Source: Holzapfeliella saturejae (GTDB lineage Bacteria > Bacillota > Bacilli > Lactobacillales > Lactobacillaceae). From it: a stretch of DNA of 37,071 nt. The stretch's first letter is position 1, and each line of letters starts with the position of its first letter. Under the pieces are notes generated by a model. The model saw only the letters and a list, made by a program, of their open reading frames with translations. It made no database searches and was not told where the DNA came from. The stretch lies in contig NZ_JAWMWG010000006.1 of the NCBI RefSeq assembly GCF_037546065.1, positions 1-37,071 on the forward strand. The letters are read 5' to 3'. This document shows, piece by piece, positions 9,271-18,345 of the stretch. The translations under genes and the position numbers were made by a program.

Positions 9271-9987
9271 ATGAAAGACGGAGCTTTTTATTTTAACGGA
9301 GTTTACTCGCTGGATTATGAGTTAGTGATACAAAGTAGACCAGACCGTAGTTTTCCAATCAGGCGAACTAATACTTATACAGTTAGCGGTAGGAATGGCA
9401 CGGTATATCAGAGTAAGGATACTTACGATAACTCAACCTTGTCACTTAGTTTAGTGTTCTTGAGTGAGCCTGAAAGCTATAGGTTAGAGCAGGTATCAGA
9501 GTGGTTTAACACCGCTGATTATGTTGAGTTCATACCTTACTTCGATGACAAGCATAGCTACAGAGCTAAAGTAGTGGATAAAGTGACAGTTCAAAATAAG
9601 CGTTCATTTGGTAAGGCTTACACACTAGATTTAACTTTATCAGTGTATCCGATGAAATTCGTTATAGATGCACTTGATCCAGTTACTTTAACTGGTGAGC
9701 AAACGATTTTTAACACTTCGAGTTTAAGGTCAGAACCAACAATAACTCTGTATGGGGATGGTAGCCTGTCGTTGACTGTCAACAATGTGTCGTATCAGTA
9801 TGTAAATGTAAACGGTAAAATTACCATCAACACCGAAGAACGTACGGTCTATGACGAAAACGGACAGCCCGCACCAAGTAAAGCACTTGGACTTGATTTT
9901 CCTTTCTTCAATGAAGGGCAAAACCATATTAGCACTTCTGCTGACCACTACGAAGTGGTTAAGAAGTTCGTAAGATTGGCGGTGTAG
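9271..9987 (+). CDS. Distal tail protein (Dit)
   Basis: This 238-residue protein has the Dit/siphovirus tail component pattern: GAFYFNGVYSLDYELVI near the N-terminus and RRTNTYTVSGRNGTVYQSKD in the ring domain, with a C-terminal galectin-like half. It forms the hexameric hub joining the tube to Tal and to the baseplate. ATG 9271 follows GGAGGTGCATAGT; an in-frame ATG-containing extension starting at 9262 overlaps the tape measure stop and the ribosome binding site and is unlikely. Confidence 0.92.
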   Translation: MKDGAFYFNGVYSLDYELVIQSRPDRSFPIRRTNTYTVSGRNGTVYQSKDTYDNSTLSLSLVFLSEPESYRLEQVSEWFNTADYVEFIPYFDDKHSYRAKVVDKVTVQNKRSFGKAYTLDLTLSVYPMKFVIDALDPVTLTGEQTIFNTSSLRSEPTITLYGDGSLSLTVNNVSYQYVNVNGKITINTEERTVYDENGQPAPSKALGLDFPFFNEGQNHISTSADHYEVVKKFVRLAV

Positions 9988-9988
9988 T

Positions 9989-11605
9989 ATGAATTTAGCG
10001 ATTTATAAGAATGACGAAGCAGAGTTTAACACTCAGGGTTTAGGGATTTTAAAAGATGTTTTATCTGCTAGGACAGTTGAAGAAGTCCAAGAGAACGGAA
10101 ACGTTAAGCTGGAGTTAGAGCTTGAATATCCTAGTCACACACCACTATCCCAGTATCTTAAAGAAACTAACTTTATTAAGTGCGGTTCTGATATCTTTGA
10201 AATATTTGATGTTGAAGAAGTTAACTCAGTTATAAACGTGACTGCCCAGGCTTACGACTATCGTTACATGAAGTTTCCTTTTAATAACGGTGGCAAAATC
10301 ACAGCCACCGGGACACCACAACAAATACTAACCACTGCAATGACTTTGGTTGATGGTCTAGGTAATTTCAGCATTTACTCAGATGTAGACACCGTTATCA
10401 GCATAGATGGTGAGTATGATAATCTAGGAAAACTGATTGAAGATATACTCAGTCAAACCAAAATGGAGTTACAACACGGCTTCAATAAAATGTCGCTTCT
10501 TAAAAACCGTGGTCATGATTCAGATTTGATTTTACGTGATGATAAAAATGTTGAAGAAATCAGGATTAAACATAATTTTGATGAAGTTATCAACAAAGTG
10601 ATTCCACTTTATAAGCAAGAAAAAGATGATAAATCAAGTGGCGATGACTACAAAGCTGGACCACCTCTGATACCTAACGAACCTTTTAAGATTTTTAAGT
10701 ATTGGAGAGGTAAAACTGTTAAGTTTGATAACTTTTCAGATTCCTACGGTTACTTTGAACGTGAAGAACTTGATAAGCCTAAAGTGACTGTTGAAGTACA
10801 GCCACGATTGACACAAGAAGAAATTAACAAACTGTCTGTGTTTGATCGTGTGACTTTATATAGTACAGAGTATGACTTTACTAAAAAGTTAAGGCTGATT
10901 AAGTTAGAAAAAGATGTGTTAGACGACAGCGTTTTAAATGCCACTTTTGGAGACGTGGTCAAAGATTTTATCAGTAGTCAGTCCAAGAAAAATCAAGACT
11001 TACAAGAACAAGTAAAAGAAACTGATGAAAAGTTGGACCAGCAAAAAGAAGAGTCTGACAAAGCTTTGAAAGACCAACAGAAAAAGGTGGATGACTATCA
11101 AGCTAAAATTCAAAAAGATGTTGATAGAGCACAGTCACAAATCAGTAATTATCTGACCCAACGTAATTCAGACACCATCACACTAATTGGTTCTGATGGC
11201 TTACCAGTGCCTGGACTACCGCCTATAAAAGCGATTCAGTCGACAAATGGAATGCTAATTAATTCTCTTGGATTCAGTTGGAGTGGCAACGTTTTGGGCG
11301 ATAATACCGGGCGTTTTCGTGCTACTGAAATTTATGGAAACTTGCTTGAAGGGACAACGATTAAAGGTGGAATCATACGAGGTGGTCAAATCACAGGTGA
11401 TGTGTATGTGTCGTCTAGTGGTGGTCAGTACTTTGCAGTGTTATCAACCGACTACGGTTTATCAGTTTCTAACAGCATGGGGTCAGTAGCCATCACGTCA
11501 ACAAGTATCACAATCAACGGACACGTTTTAAGTGTAAGCGGTTCAGACGGCCACCTCTACTTAGATGGCGGAAAAATACCTTTTATGGGTGACATACAAA
11601 AATAA
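9989..11605 (+). CDS. Tail-associated protein (Tal), prophage endopeptidase tail family
   Basis: This 538-residue protein starts right after the Dit stop. The first 330 residues fit the prophage tail/Tal family (gp27-like fold), including VTAQAYDYRYMKFPF and KKLRLIKLEKDVLDDSVLNATFGDV. A coiled coil follows (about 330-385), then GLPVPGLPPIKA and a Gly/Ser-rich beta region ending GHLYLDGGKIPFMG. Tal plugs the tail tip and often carries wall-degrading activity, but I see no convincing catalytic domain in this one. It probably holds or precedes the receptor-binding baseplate made by the next gene. Confidence 0.9.
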   Translation: MNLAIYKNDEAEFNTQGLGILKDVLSARTVEEVQENGNVKLELELEYPSHTPLSQYLKETNFIKCGSDIFEIFDVEEVNSVINVTAQAYDYRYMKFPFNNGGKITATGTPQQILTTAMTLVDGLGNFSIYSDVDTVISIDGEYDNLGKLIEDILSQTKMELQHGFNKMSLLKNRGHDSDLILRDDKNVEEIRIKHNFDEVINKVIPLYKQEKDDKSSGDDYKAGPPLIPNEPFKIFKYWRGKTVKFDNFSDSYGYFEREELDKPKVTVEVQPRLTQEEINKLSVFDRVTLYSTEYDFTKKLRLIKLEKDVLDDSVLNATFGDVVKDFISSQSKKNQDLQEQVKETDEKLDQQKEESDKALKDQQKKVDDYQAKIQKDVDRAQSQISNYLTQRNSDTITLIGSDGLPVPGLPPIKAIQSTNGMLINSLGFSWSGNVLGDNTGRFRATEIYGNLLEGTTIKGGIIRGGQITGDVYVSSSGGQYFAVLSTDYGLSVSNSMGSVAITSTSITINGHVLSVSGSDGHLYLDGGKIPFMGDIQK

Positions 11606-11622
11606 AATAAAGGAGTGATTAT

Positions 11623-13500
11623 ATGGCTTTAAATTTAATGCCTTTAGATAGCAACAAAACTGTGATTTATAACACTAAATCGCAGACTGTTCGTCAGGGC
11701 GAAAAAGGAATTGTTTTACCAGTGGTTTTAACATCAAAAAACATTGGTGTTAAAGACCTAGCTAATATCAACTTAAACTTTGAAGCAACTAAGCCTGATG
11801 GCAAAATCGTGCTTGATGAAAATCAAGACCACTTTACTAAGTCAGATGGTTACTTTGAGTACACTTTGCCAGCCGAAGTCTATCAGGCTACCGGTGAAGT
11901 AAAAGGACACTTCATCTTGAAGTACAACGATAATGTAATCGATACCACTTCTGACTTTTCCATTAAAGTTTTATCAAGGACTGGACAAGACGAAAAATCA
12001 TCTGACTATATTTCTGCTGCGGAAACTATAGTAGAAGAAAGTAGACAGAAACTACAACAAATTATAGATGTGGTAACTACTGCCACTGATCAAGTCGACT
12101 TAACTAAAAGTAACTTAACTAGCGATATGGCTAAGTTTTTATCAGACACAAAAACATCAGTAAACAGCAATATTAAAACTCTAACTGACAATTTAAATAC
12201 CTTAAAAAACACCTTCAACTCAAATATCACGAGTGCGGAAGGTGTTTTTAATTCTAAGAAATCAGAAATCGATGATTGGTTTACTAAGTCACAACGTGAC
12301 TATACATCACAAAAGCAGTCTATTGACTCAGAGTGGTCAGCTAAAAAAGCAGAAAAAGACAGTGACTGGTTAAAATTAAAAGCTAGTTATGACAATAAAA
12401 TAACTGGTTTAACTAACCAGTATCAAGCCTCCGTTGATCAGCAGAAAAAACAACTGTCTGACGACTTAGCCACTTTTAAATCACAGCTAAAATCACAGTT
12501 AGATAGTACACAATCTACTATCAACCAGCTTAAAAATTCAGACGTTCCAGCAATCAGCAAAAAGCTTGATGAGATTCGTGCTGATATTGAAAGAATTGAT
12601 TTAGACAGCGTTAAACGTAAAGCTGATGACGCTTATGCAATGGCACAAAGTGCTAGTGATTCAGTTTCAGGAAAGGCTGATAAAGGCGAATTAAACGCTT
12701 TAAGTGGCAAAGTTGATGGCAAAGCTAGTCAAAACGATTTAAATAACTTAAGTGGTAGAGTAACGACTGCTGAAAGTGACATCAGAGGGTTAAAAAACTC
12801 CAAACCTGATTTGTCGGGCTACTATCAGAAAGCAGAAGTTGATAACAAGGATTTAGCTTTTAAAAACATGGCAGTCGCTGAAGCAAAGACTTACACAGAC
12901 AGTAAATCTAGTCTTGAAATTTTGACCGAAGACCAAGCTCAAAAGATGAGCGACAGTAAAACAGCTAAGTTAGGAACTTTTTATGCTATGAACAGCGGTG
13001 GTATTCAAGGTCTTGCTTTAGGCGATGTTGATGGCTCTTTTAGCACAGTTATGGGTTACATGGTGGCTTTACCTGATGGAACAATGCTTTTTGAAAATGG
13101 CGAAAAAAAATACAGCACAAATATCGACCAAACGCTTAAACTATCAAATAATCTGACATACTTAAAAAATGGAGTTGAACTAAGTATGCAATTTTATTCA
13201 TATGGTTACGGTTTTCAGACGAGTTCTTTCGGTTCTTCTACTCGACCAGGCGTTGAAATTACCAAAAATGAGTCAGAAAAAAGCGTGGTTATTAGAGTGC
13301 CCAAAAAAGAATGCTTTGAAGAAAATACTGTCACTTTGCAATATAGGTACCCTCGTGATGGCCAGTTTAAGTATTACAACACAACCATACCGCAAGATGT
13401 GAATATTACTTTCGATACCGCTAATCGCATTTTAATCAGTGGTAACGGGGCTGGAACATCTTCCAATTACATGCAAATTTTAAAAATCACAACTTACTAA
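11623..13500 (+). CDS. BppU-family baseplate upper / receptor-binding protein
   Basis: This 625-residue protein begins with a BppU N-terminal domain (residues 1 to about 125), containing TVRQGEKGIVLPVVLTSKNI and DGYFEYTLPAEVYQATGEVKG. A long coiled coil follows (about 130-350) with SAKKAEKDSDWLKLKASYDN. Further on, ETAEV-like 'GKVDGKASQNDLNNLSGRV' repeats lead to an Aromatic/Gly-rich C-terminal head (about 450-625). The N-terminus docks on the Dit/Tal hub, and the C-terminus probably binds the host receptor. The C-terminal 170 residues are the part most likely to define host range. Confidence 0.87.
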   Translation: MALNLMPLDSNKTVIYNTKSQTVRQGEKGIVLPVVLTSKNIGVKDLANINLNFEATKPDGKIVLDENQDHFTKSDGYFEYTLPAEVYQATGEVKGHFILKYNDNVIDTTSDFSIKVLSRTGQDEKSSDYISAAETIVEESRQKLQQIIDVVTTATDQVDLTKSNLTSDMAKFLSDTKTSVNSNIKTLTDNLNTLKNTFNSNITSAEGVFNSKKSEIDDWFTKSQRDYTSQKQSIDSEWSAKKAEKDSDWLKLKASYDNKITGLTNQYQASVDQQKKQLSDDLATFKSQLKSQLDSTQSTINQLKNSDVPAISKKLDEIRADIERIDLDSVKRKADDAYAMAQSASDSVSGKADKGELNALSGKVDGKASQNDLNNLSGRVTTAESDIRGLKNSKPDLSGYYQKAEVDNKDLAFKNMAVAEAKTYTDSKSSLEILTEDQAQKMSDSKTAKLGTFYAMNSGGIQGLALGDVDGSFSTVMGYMVALPDGTMLFENGEKKYSTNIDQTLKLSNNLTYLKNGVELSMQFYSYGYGFQTSSFGSSTRPGVEITKNESEKSVVIRVPKKECFEENTVTLQYRYPRDGQFKYYNTTIPQDVNITFDTANRILISGNGAGTSSNYMQILKITTY

Positions 13501-13518
13501 AATTAAGGAGACTAAATT

Positions 13519-13932
13519 ATGCAAACAGAACAAATTATGACACGAACATACAAAGACGGAACTATTCAACTCATCAATCGTGATGTGTGGAAAGAGTGGA
13601 CAAACGGAAATCCCGAATTTAAAGCAATACACGGGCTTACTACCGTTGAAGTACCTGAAGAGTTACTTGATAGAGCGATCAAATTCAACACTCAAACGAT
13701 GGTTTGGGAAGACGCAAGTGAAGATGAAATTAATCAAGTGAAAACACGAGTTAAACAACTATCTGACGACTTAGATAGAACTCAGGAAGAGCTTAGGAAA
13801 GCGCAAGCAAATAGCTCAAGAACTCAACAAGAAAGAGATGAGCTAAAAACTAAAGTAGACAACATGGACGACACCATCAGTCAGCTAAGTTTCCAACTAA
13901 TGCAATCACAAGGAGGTACTGAAAATGCGTAA
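13519..13932 (+). CDS. Tail-region protein with C-terminal coiled coil
   Basis: This 137-residue protein begins MQTEQIMTRTYKDGTIQLIN, with a small N-terminal domain (to about residue 70) and a heptad-rich helix (about 72 to 128: VKQLSDDLDRTQEELRKAQ). AAGGAG lies upstream of the ATG. Proteins of this form are common between BppU and XkdX in Lactobacillales siphoviruses. Its position suggests a baseplate accessory role, but I do not recognise a named family. It overlaps the XkdX start by eight bases. Confidence 0.8.
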   Translation: MQTEQIMTRTYKDGTIQLINRDVWKEWTNGNPEFKAIHGLTTVEVPEELLDRAIKFNTQTMVWEDASEDEINQVKTRVKQLSDDLDRTQEELRKAQANSSRTQQERDELKTKVDNMDDTISQLSFQLMQSQGGTENA

Positions 13933-14110
13933 ATTTCCAAATTTCAAAGCAATCAAAGGGTTTTATGATAGAAATCTTTGGACGGTAGACATGGTTAAAG
14001 TCGCAGTTGAAAAAGACTACTTGACTGCTGACGAATTCAAAACTATAACTGGTCAAGACTACACAACTGATCAATCACAAGAAAACAATACAGAAGCTAC
14101 TGAAAAGTAG
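13925..14110 (+). CDS. XkdX family protein
   Basis: This 61-residue protein has the XkdX pattern: FPNFKAIKGFYDRNLWTVDMVKVAVEKDYLTADEFKTITGQDY. XkdX-family proteins lie next to the holin in many Firmicutes phages and PBSX-type elements; their exact role is unknown. The ribosome binding site AGGAGG lies inside the end of the preceding gene. Its last codons form part of the rho-independent terminator at 14094-14118. Confidence 0.9.
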   Translation: MRKFPNFKAIKGFYDRNLWTVDMVKVAVEKDYLTADEFKTITGQDYTTDQSQENNTEATEK

Positions 14111-14118
14111 CTTTTTTA
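14094..14118 (+). terminator. Terminator between the tail and lysis genes
   Basis: AAGCTACT-GAAA-AGTAGCTT is a perfect 8-bp stem with a GNRA-type loop, followed by T's. It overlaps the XkdX stop codon. It may attenuate rather than block late transcription, since no obvious new promoter precedes the holin gene. Confidence 0.8.
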
Positions 14119-14137
14119 TTTTGGAGGAGTTTATAAA

Positions 14138-14677
14138 TTGAATTACGATAATTTTTTACCAACGGTATGGCAAGCGTTTATTCACCTTGTCGACCAACCA
14201 CTTTTCGTGGCTTTCGCAGTAGTGTGGACTTTCGATATTTTCACAGGGCTTTTTAAATCTTTTTTTAAAGGCGCAAAAATCGGAGCAGATTCCACTACTG
14301 GTTTTAAAGGTCTGAAGAAAAACGTGCCTGTTTTGATGTTAATTTTGGTTTTATATCCGTTCTTTGACGTTCTTAATCTCGATGTAGTCGGATATGCTTT
14401 AACTAGCTTCTACATTGCTTTTTATGGACTTTCAATCATTGAAAATCTTGATGTTATGGGTGTGCCTTTTCCTAGTTTCTTAAAAGAGCGACTAGAGAAG
14501 TTAAAAGCTGATGCAGATAAAGGCGATTTATCTGATACGGATATCAAGTTAAAGAAAGACGTTGAACCCGAACATGTAGAAGAACCACAACAAACTAAAA
14601 AAGACCCGCAGGAAACACCTGACGAGTCTAAAAGAGCACCTGAACCAGTGAGTGCAGAAATCAAGGAGGATAAGTAA
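14138..14677 (+). CDS. Phage holin family protein
   Basis: This 179-residue protein starts with TTG behind GGAGGAGTTTATAAA. Three hydrophobic segments are visible (about 18-40, 62-82, 84-108), with VVWTFDIFTGLFKSFFKG in the first loop region as in the phi-LC3/toxin secretion holin superfamily. A long charged C-terminal tail follows (KDVEPEHVEEPQQTKKDP). It forms membrane lesions that release or activate the endolysin encoded next, with which it overlaps by one base. The acidic, proline-containing tail is longer than in most family members. Confidence 0.88.
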   Translation: MNYDNFLPTVWQAFIHLVDQPLFVAFAVVWTFDIFTGLFKSFFKGAKIGADSTTGFKGLKKNVPVLMLILVLYPFFDVLNLDVVGYALTSFYIAFYGLSIIENLDVMGVPFPSFLKERLEKLKADADKGDLSDTDIKLKKDVEPEHVEEPQQTKKDPQETPDESKRAPEPVSAEIKEDK

Positions 14678-15621
14678 TGTTTATTGAAAAACGAATCATT
14701 CAAGGACCCGATAGATACAAATCAGAAAGTAAAATCATTGTTATACACGAAACAGCCAATGCTAGATCAACAATTGATAATGAGGTTTCTAACTCAAATA
14801 ACAACTGGGCTACACAGTATGCTTATGTTAATTATTTTGTTGATGACAAAAGGGTTGTACAGACTTTTGAAAATGGTTACCAAGTTTGGGGGGCTGGTCC
14901 AACCGCTAATAGCAAGGCTTACTCACAAATTGAAATGGTTAGAGTTTCAAAAGATAAATTCCCAGATCAAGTAAAACTGCTTGGTCAGTTAGTTGGAAAA
15001 TTATCAAAAGATAGTGGTATTCCGATTACTTGGAACGTTCTGAATGGAATTACTACACATGCCGAGCTTAGTCGAACTTATAAAGAAGTTAATCACTACG
15101 ACCCTGAAAGCTACGTGGCTATGCAAGGGTGGACTCTTCAACAATTTTATGACGAGGTGATTAAAGCAGCTAAAGGAGAAAATGACGATATGGACTTAAC
15201 AAAATTAACTGGGCAATGTGCAGTAGATGCCTTGGGTGTAGCTTGGATTTCAAATCCTGGTGGTGCAATTTTATATGATGAAAAGAAAAAGCCAACTGAC
15301 AGAGTGCTACCACTCGGCTCGCCTTGGGCATTTCACAATACTGATGACGGTATGTTGTCAGTAGGTGGTTTAATTGACCAAAAAGACGCACTAATTAAAT
15401 TTAACCGTGGCAAAACTGGTGGAGACTATCGAGGTATGACAGTTAAAGTAATTACTGATGATTGTTATACACAACAACAACCAAAAACAGGTATGCCAGG
15501 CGTTCAGAAGTTACCACAAGGCGAGTTATACCTTGTAATTAACCAATCAGAAGATAAAAAATATTTTGATCTAGGTGTTAATCAGTGGGTCGACACGAGT
15601 AAATTAAATATCGTTTTGTGA
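14677..15621 (+). CDS. Endolysin: N-acetylmuramoyl-L-alanine amidase
   Basis: This 314-residue protein has an Amidase_2 domain at residues 1-170. The probable zinc ligands are H24 (IVIHETAN), H128 (TTHAE) and H140 (NHYDP), matching the T7 lysozyme/PGRP fold. It cleaves the bond between MurNAc and the stem peptide. The C-terminal half ends in YFDLGVNQWVD, an SH3-like wall-binding signature that resembles the modules of the secreted protein at 26672-27442. No signal peptide is visible, so export depends on the holin. GGAGG lies just upstream of ATG 14677. Confidence 0.92.
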   Translation: MFIEKRIIQGPDRYKSESKIIVIHETANARSTIDNEVSNSNNNWATQYAYVNYFVDDKRVVQTFENGYQVWGAGPTANSKAYSQIEMVRVSKDKFPDQVKLLGQLVGKLSKDSGIPITWNVLNGITTHAELSRTYKEVNHYDPESYVAMQGWTLQQFYDEVIKAAKGENDDMDLTKLTGQCAVDALGVAWISNPGGAILYDEKKKPTDRVLPLGSPWAFHNTDDGMLSVGGLIDQKDALIKFNRGKTGGDYRGMTVKVITDDCYTQQQPKTGMPGVQKLPQGELYLVINQSEDKKYFDLGVNQWVDTSKLNIVL

Positions 15622-15647
15622 TTAATATATATTTTTTGCAAATATAC

Positions 15648-15676
15648 TTGAAGCAACCTGTTGATTAAAGTATAAT
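15648..15676 (+). promoter_or_regulatory. Promoter of the Panacea toxin-antitoxin pair
   Basis: TTGAAG, 17 bases, then TATAAT: a strong sigma-A promoter after the endolysin stop. It gives the following gene pair its own transcription, separate from late genes, as expected for a module active in the lysogen. Confidence 0.75.
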
Positions 15677-15703
15677 ACTCTGCCATACTAATTTATGAAA
15701 GAT

Positions 15704-15725
15704 AAATATATTTATAAATATATTT
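15704..15725. promoter_or_regulatory. 22-bp perfect palindrome in the leader (possible operator)
   Basis: Two copies of AAATATATTT separated by AT form an exact 22-bp palindrome between the promoter and the ribosome binding site of the Panacea gene. It consists only of A and T, so chance is not negligible, but position suits autoregulation. Confidence 0.45.
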
Positions 15726-15747
15726 GACTTTTAAAGGAGGTATTTAC

Positions 15748-16257
15748 ATGGCAAACGCAATGGATGTAGCAGATTACATTATATATAAAGCTAAAGACTA
15801 CGGAATGGTATCGAACCTACAACTACAAAAGATTATGTATTTTCTAAACGCAAAAAAACTAGTCGTAGATAATGAACCATTAGTAGATGAACCTTTTGAA
15901 AGATGGGACTATGGTCCGGTAGTTAGATCTGTTTATACAGAATATTCTATGAACGGTGGGAAAAAAATTCCCGCTCCTGAGAACCATATTATGTTTGATG
16001 AAAACCAAGAATTAGTTGAAAAAAAATTTGACGTCAACGAGTTAAAAATAGATACGGAAAACAAAAAGTTCATAGACAAATATATTGACTTTTTAGTAAA
16101 AATAAATCCTTTTGATTTAGTCGACAAAAGCCATGAAGAAAATCAGTGGAACGATTTGGGTCCTAACATGGCATATTCTGACAATGAAACCATTAAATTT
16201 TATCGAAATAAATTCAAAAAAGGAGAACAAATGAAATGGCTATCACCCCGTCCTTAG
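15748..16257 (+). CDS. Panacea (DUF4065/SocA-like) antitoxin
   Basis: This 169-residue protein matches the Panacea domain: MDVADYIIYKAKDYG, LQLQKIMYFLNAKKLVVDNEPL and FERWDYGPVVRSVYTEY, with the family's LQK and W-x-YGPVV signatures. Panacea proteins are versatile antitoxins that neutralise unrelated toxins and are common in phages. ATG 15748 follows AAAGGAGG; an ATG at 15724 lies upstream of that site. The gene overlaps the next gene by 22 bases, the arrangement of a two-gene toxin-antitoxin operon. Function as antitoxin is inferred from family and context. It could alternatively be a proteolytic adaptor like SocA. Confidence 0.82.
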   Translation: MANAMDVADYIIYKAKDYGMVSNLQLQKIMYFLNAKKLVVDNEPLVDEPFERWDYGPVVRSVYTEYSMNGGKKIPAPENHIMFDENQELVEKKFDVNELKIDTENKKFIDKYIDFLVKINPFDLVDKSHEENQWNDLGPNMAYSDNETIKFYRNKFKKGEQMKWLSPRP

Positions 16258-17186
16258 GTTCTCCGTCTGAAGTTGTTGCAGGTTTGATTTGTCAAAGTGG
16301 ATCGTTATCAAAAAAAGAAGAAGCATTGCTAAAAAGTAAGGTCAAAGTTTTTATTGATAAAAAAATTCATGTTCCTTATGACATTATTACAAATGAAATT
16401 TTCAATAACATTGATGATACGGAGCTCGAAAGCGTACATCAAAATGCTGAACAAAAATTAAGTCAACTAGAATCTAGTTATCCTGAGGCATCAGCTTTTT
16501 GCACAGATGCAATTAGACATATCAAATTAGCGCAAATACAAAAAAGATTAATTATAGAAAAATCAAATAAAGCTAATACTAAAGCACAAGAAGCTTTTGA
16601 AACAGCTGAAAAAGCTGAAAAGATAATCGGTGAAATGGAAAATATACGAAAGAGCATATATACAGACTTTGTCTCTATTTTAGGTATTTTTACAGCTATT
16701 ACTTTTGCAACATTCGGTGGTTTACAGTTATTAGGGAATGTTTTCGGGAACGCAGACTTAACTAATTCCAGAAATCTAGGGGCAGTTATAATATTGGGAG
16801 CAATATATATTTTTGGTACGTACATGTTGCTCAATACGTTACTCGTAGGAATCAAAAAGATTTCTTCTTTTGGTTCATCATCTCAAAAATCTAATAAATA
16901 CGCCGATAAAGTATATTTTACAGAATTAGTTGAAGAAACTAAGAAAAAAAGTGGCAAATTTAAAATTTTTAGAAATTTTGGAATTGTTATCTGGGAGAAT
17001 TTGATAAAAAGAAAGAGAAAAATTAACTATCAAGAACGAAATCAATATCTATTATCTAGAAAAATAATGTTTTGTATGATTATATTTTCGATAATATTAG
17101 CATGTGCAGGAATGTTCTTTATGACTAGAGATTTCTACGAAAACGATCCTGATAAAACTCCAACTTTTAACATTCATCAACAATAA
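16236..17186 (+). CDS. Membrane protein, probable toxin partner of the Panacea antitoxin
   Basis: I do not recognise a named family for this 316-residue protein. The N-terminal 130 residues are soluble and helical, with a coiled-coil stretch (about 100-135). Three hydrophobic segments follow: about 147-172 (FVSILGIFTAITFATFGG), 188-210 (AVIILGAIYIFGTYMLL) and 276-294 (MFCMIIFSIILACAGMFFM). A basic loop lies between the second and third. The 22-base overlap with the Panacea gene, the shared promoter, and the terminator just after it make a two-gene unit. Known PanT toxins include membrane-acting ones, so membrane damage on antitoxin loss is plausible. The pair might instead act in superinfection exclusion. 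Confidence 0.65.
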   Translation: MAITPSLGSPSEVVAGLICQSGSLSKKEEALLKSKVKVFIDKKIHVPYDIITNEIFNNIDDTELESVHQNAEQKLSQLESSYPEASAFCTDAIRHIKLAQIQKRLIIEKSNKANTKAQEAFETAEKAEKIIGEMENIRKSIYTDFVSILGIFTAITFATFGGLQLLGNVFGNADLTNSRNLGAVIILGAIYIFGTYMLLNTLLVGIKKISSFGSSSQKSNKYADKVYFTELVEETKKKSGKFKIFRNFGIVIWENLIKRKRKINYQERNQYLLSRKIMFCMIIFSIILACAGMFFMTRDFYENDPDKTPTFNIHQQ

Positions 17187-17190
17187 TAAA

Positions 17191-17220
17191 AAGCCTTACT
17201 CTTTCGAGTAGGGCTTTTTT
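17191..17220. terminator. Bidirectional terminator
   Basis: An 11-bp stem (AAGCCTTACTC / GAGTAGGGCTT, one G-U pair) with a TTTC loop is followed by T6; A's precede it. It can end the rightward toxin-antitoxin transcript and the leftward membrane-protein operon. Confidence 0.85.
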
Positions 17221-17226
17221 GTGTGT

Positions 17227-18321
17227 TTAAAATTTAGTTTTAGTTGTTTTATATGATATTACTTTGATTTTTTTGAAATTTATAAACCCATTTTTTAATA
17301 CCTGATTAATTTGTTCTAAGTCCTGGGCTTTTTTATCTACAGTTTCTTTCAATTCACTCAATTCTTTTAAATCCGATACGTTTGTTTGATGGACAACATA
17401 AAAACATCTTAAAAATAAAATTCTGTCTGTAGTAAAAAAAAGTTTTTTAACTTTAGGGGAAAAAATCTTATAAGCAATATAATACAAAATTATAAAAATG
17501 AAAAATACAATCACTTTTCTTAATCCGAAAGGCAACATTTTTACCAAACTATTATTTTTAATAAAATCTGGTAGACTTAGATAATTTATACAAGCCATAG
17601 CAAATAAGAAAAGGAAATAACATAATTTGAACCTGTTTAATTTTGTATTAACCTGCCCTTTCTTTTGATCTTTTACATCGTCAGAGTTGATGCCCATTAA
17701 ACTTATCAAGGTATCTGCACTCAAGAAAAAAGAAAAGAAACTTGTTGTCACTGAAAAAATTTGAAAGACTTCAACACTAAAGTCAGAAACAAACCAATAT
17801 AACAAACCAACTATTACATAGAAAATAATTACAAACAGGAGCTGCTGAAATCTTTCTTTGTTGCGATTGCGCAAATTTTCTTTAAAACATCTCGATTTAA
17901 TTGATAAATCTTCAGAAAGACGACTACTTGATTCCACTCCTATATATAAAACAAAAAGCCAAAGTGTTACAGCAACGATAATTACTGGCGGACTAATTTG
18001 GGGAAACCAATATACTGTAATTGGGAGAAAACCCACGAGCCAACTAATCGCCAAAGCTATATTTTTTTGTCTTTTTGCACAGTTATAAATGATATTACAA
18101 AATACAATAGTAATATAAATTAAAATTACAATTTTAATTAAATTATTAAAAACAAAGTTGCCTTCTAAAAGGTTCTTAAAAAATAAAAAAAGCATCGTAA
18201 TAGATGCATTTGAAAATATCACCTTTAAACACTTTTTATAATAATCATGTAAGTATATTCCATCCTCAACTTTAACCCAAATTACATTGCATATATGCGT
18301 TATTATTTTTTTAAAATCCAA
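17227..18321 (-). CDS. Polytopic membrane protein, last gene of a four-gene operon
   Basis: I do not recognise this protein of 364 residues. It has roughly seven to eight hydrophobic segments grouped in pairs, separated by basic loops, and a C-terminal heptad-like stretch (LKELSELKETVDKKAQDLEQIN region) facing the cytoplasm. TTG 18321 is the likely start because GGAGGAG lies six bases upstream; a TTG at 18336 would sit inside that site. It follows the HTH gene closely, with no promoter between them. A role in lysogenic conversion, such as superinfection exclusion, or as the effector of the operon is inference only. Confidence 0.7.
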   Translation of the reverse strand: MDFKKIITHICNVIWVKVEDGIYLHDYYKKCLKVIFSNASITMLFLFFKNLLEGNFVFNNLIKIVILIYITIVFCNIIYNCAKRQKNIALAISWLVGFLPITVYWFPQISPPVIIVAVTLWLFVLYIGVESSSRLSEDLSIKSRCFKENLRNRNKERFQQLLFVIIFYVIVGLLYWFVSDFSVEVFQIFSVTTSFFSFFLSADTLISLMGINSDDVKDQKKGQVNTKLNRFKLCYFLFLFAMACINYLSLPDFIKNNSLVKMLPFGLRKVIVFFIFIILYYIAYKIFSPKVKKLFFTTDRILFLRCFYVVHQTNVSDLKELSELKETVDKKAQDLEQINQVLKNGFINFKKIKVISYKTTKTKF

Positions 18322-18345
18322 ACTAATCTCCTCCAATTATTTTAC

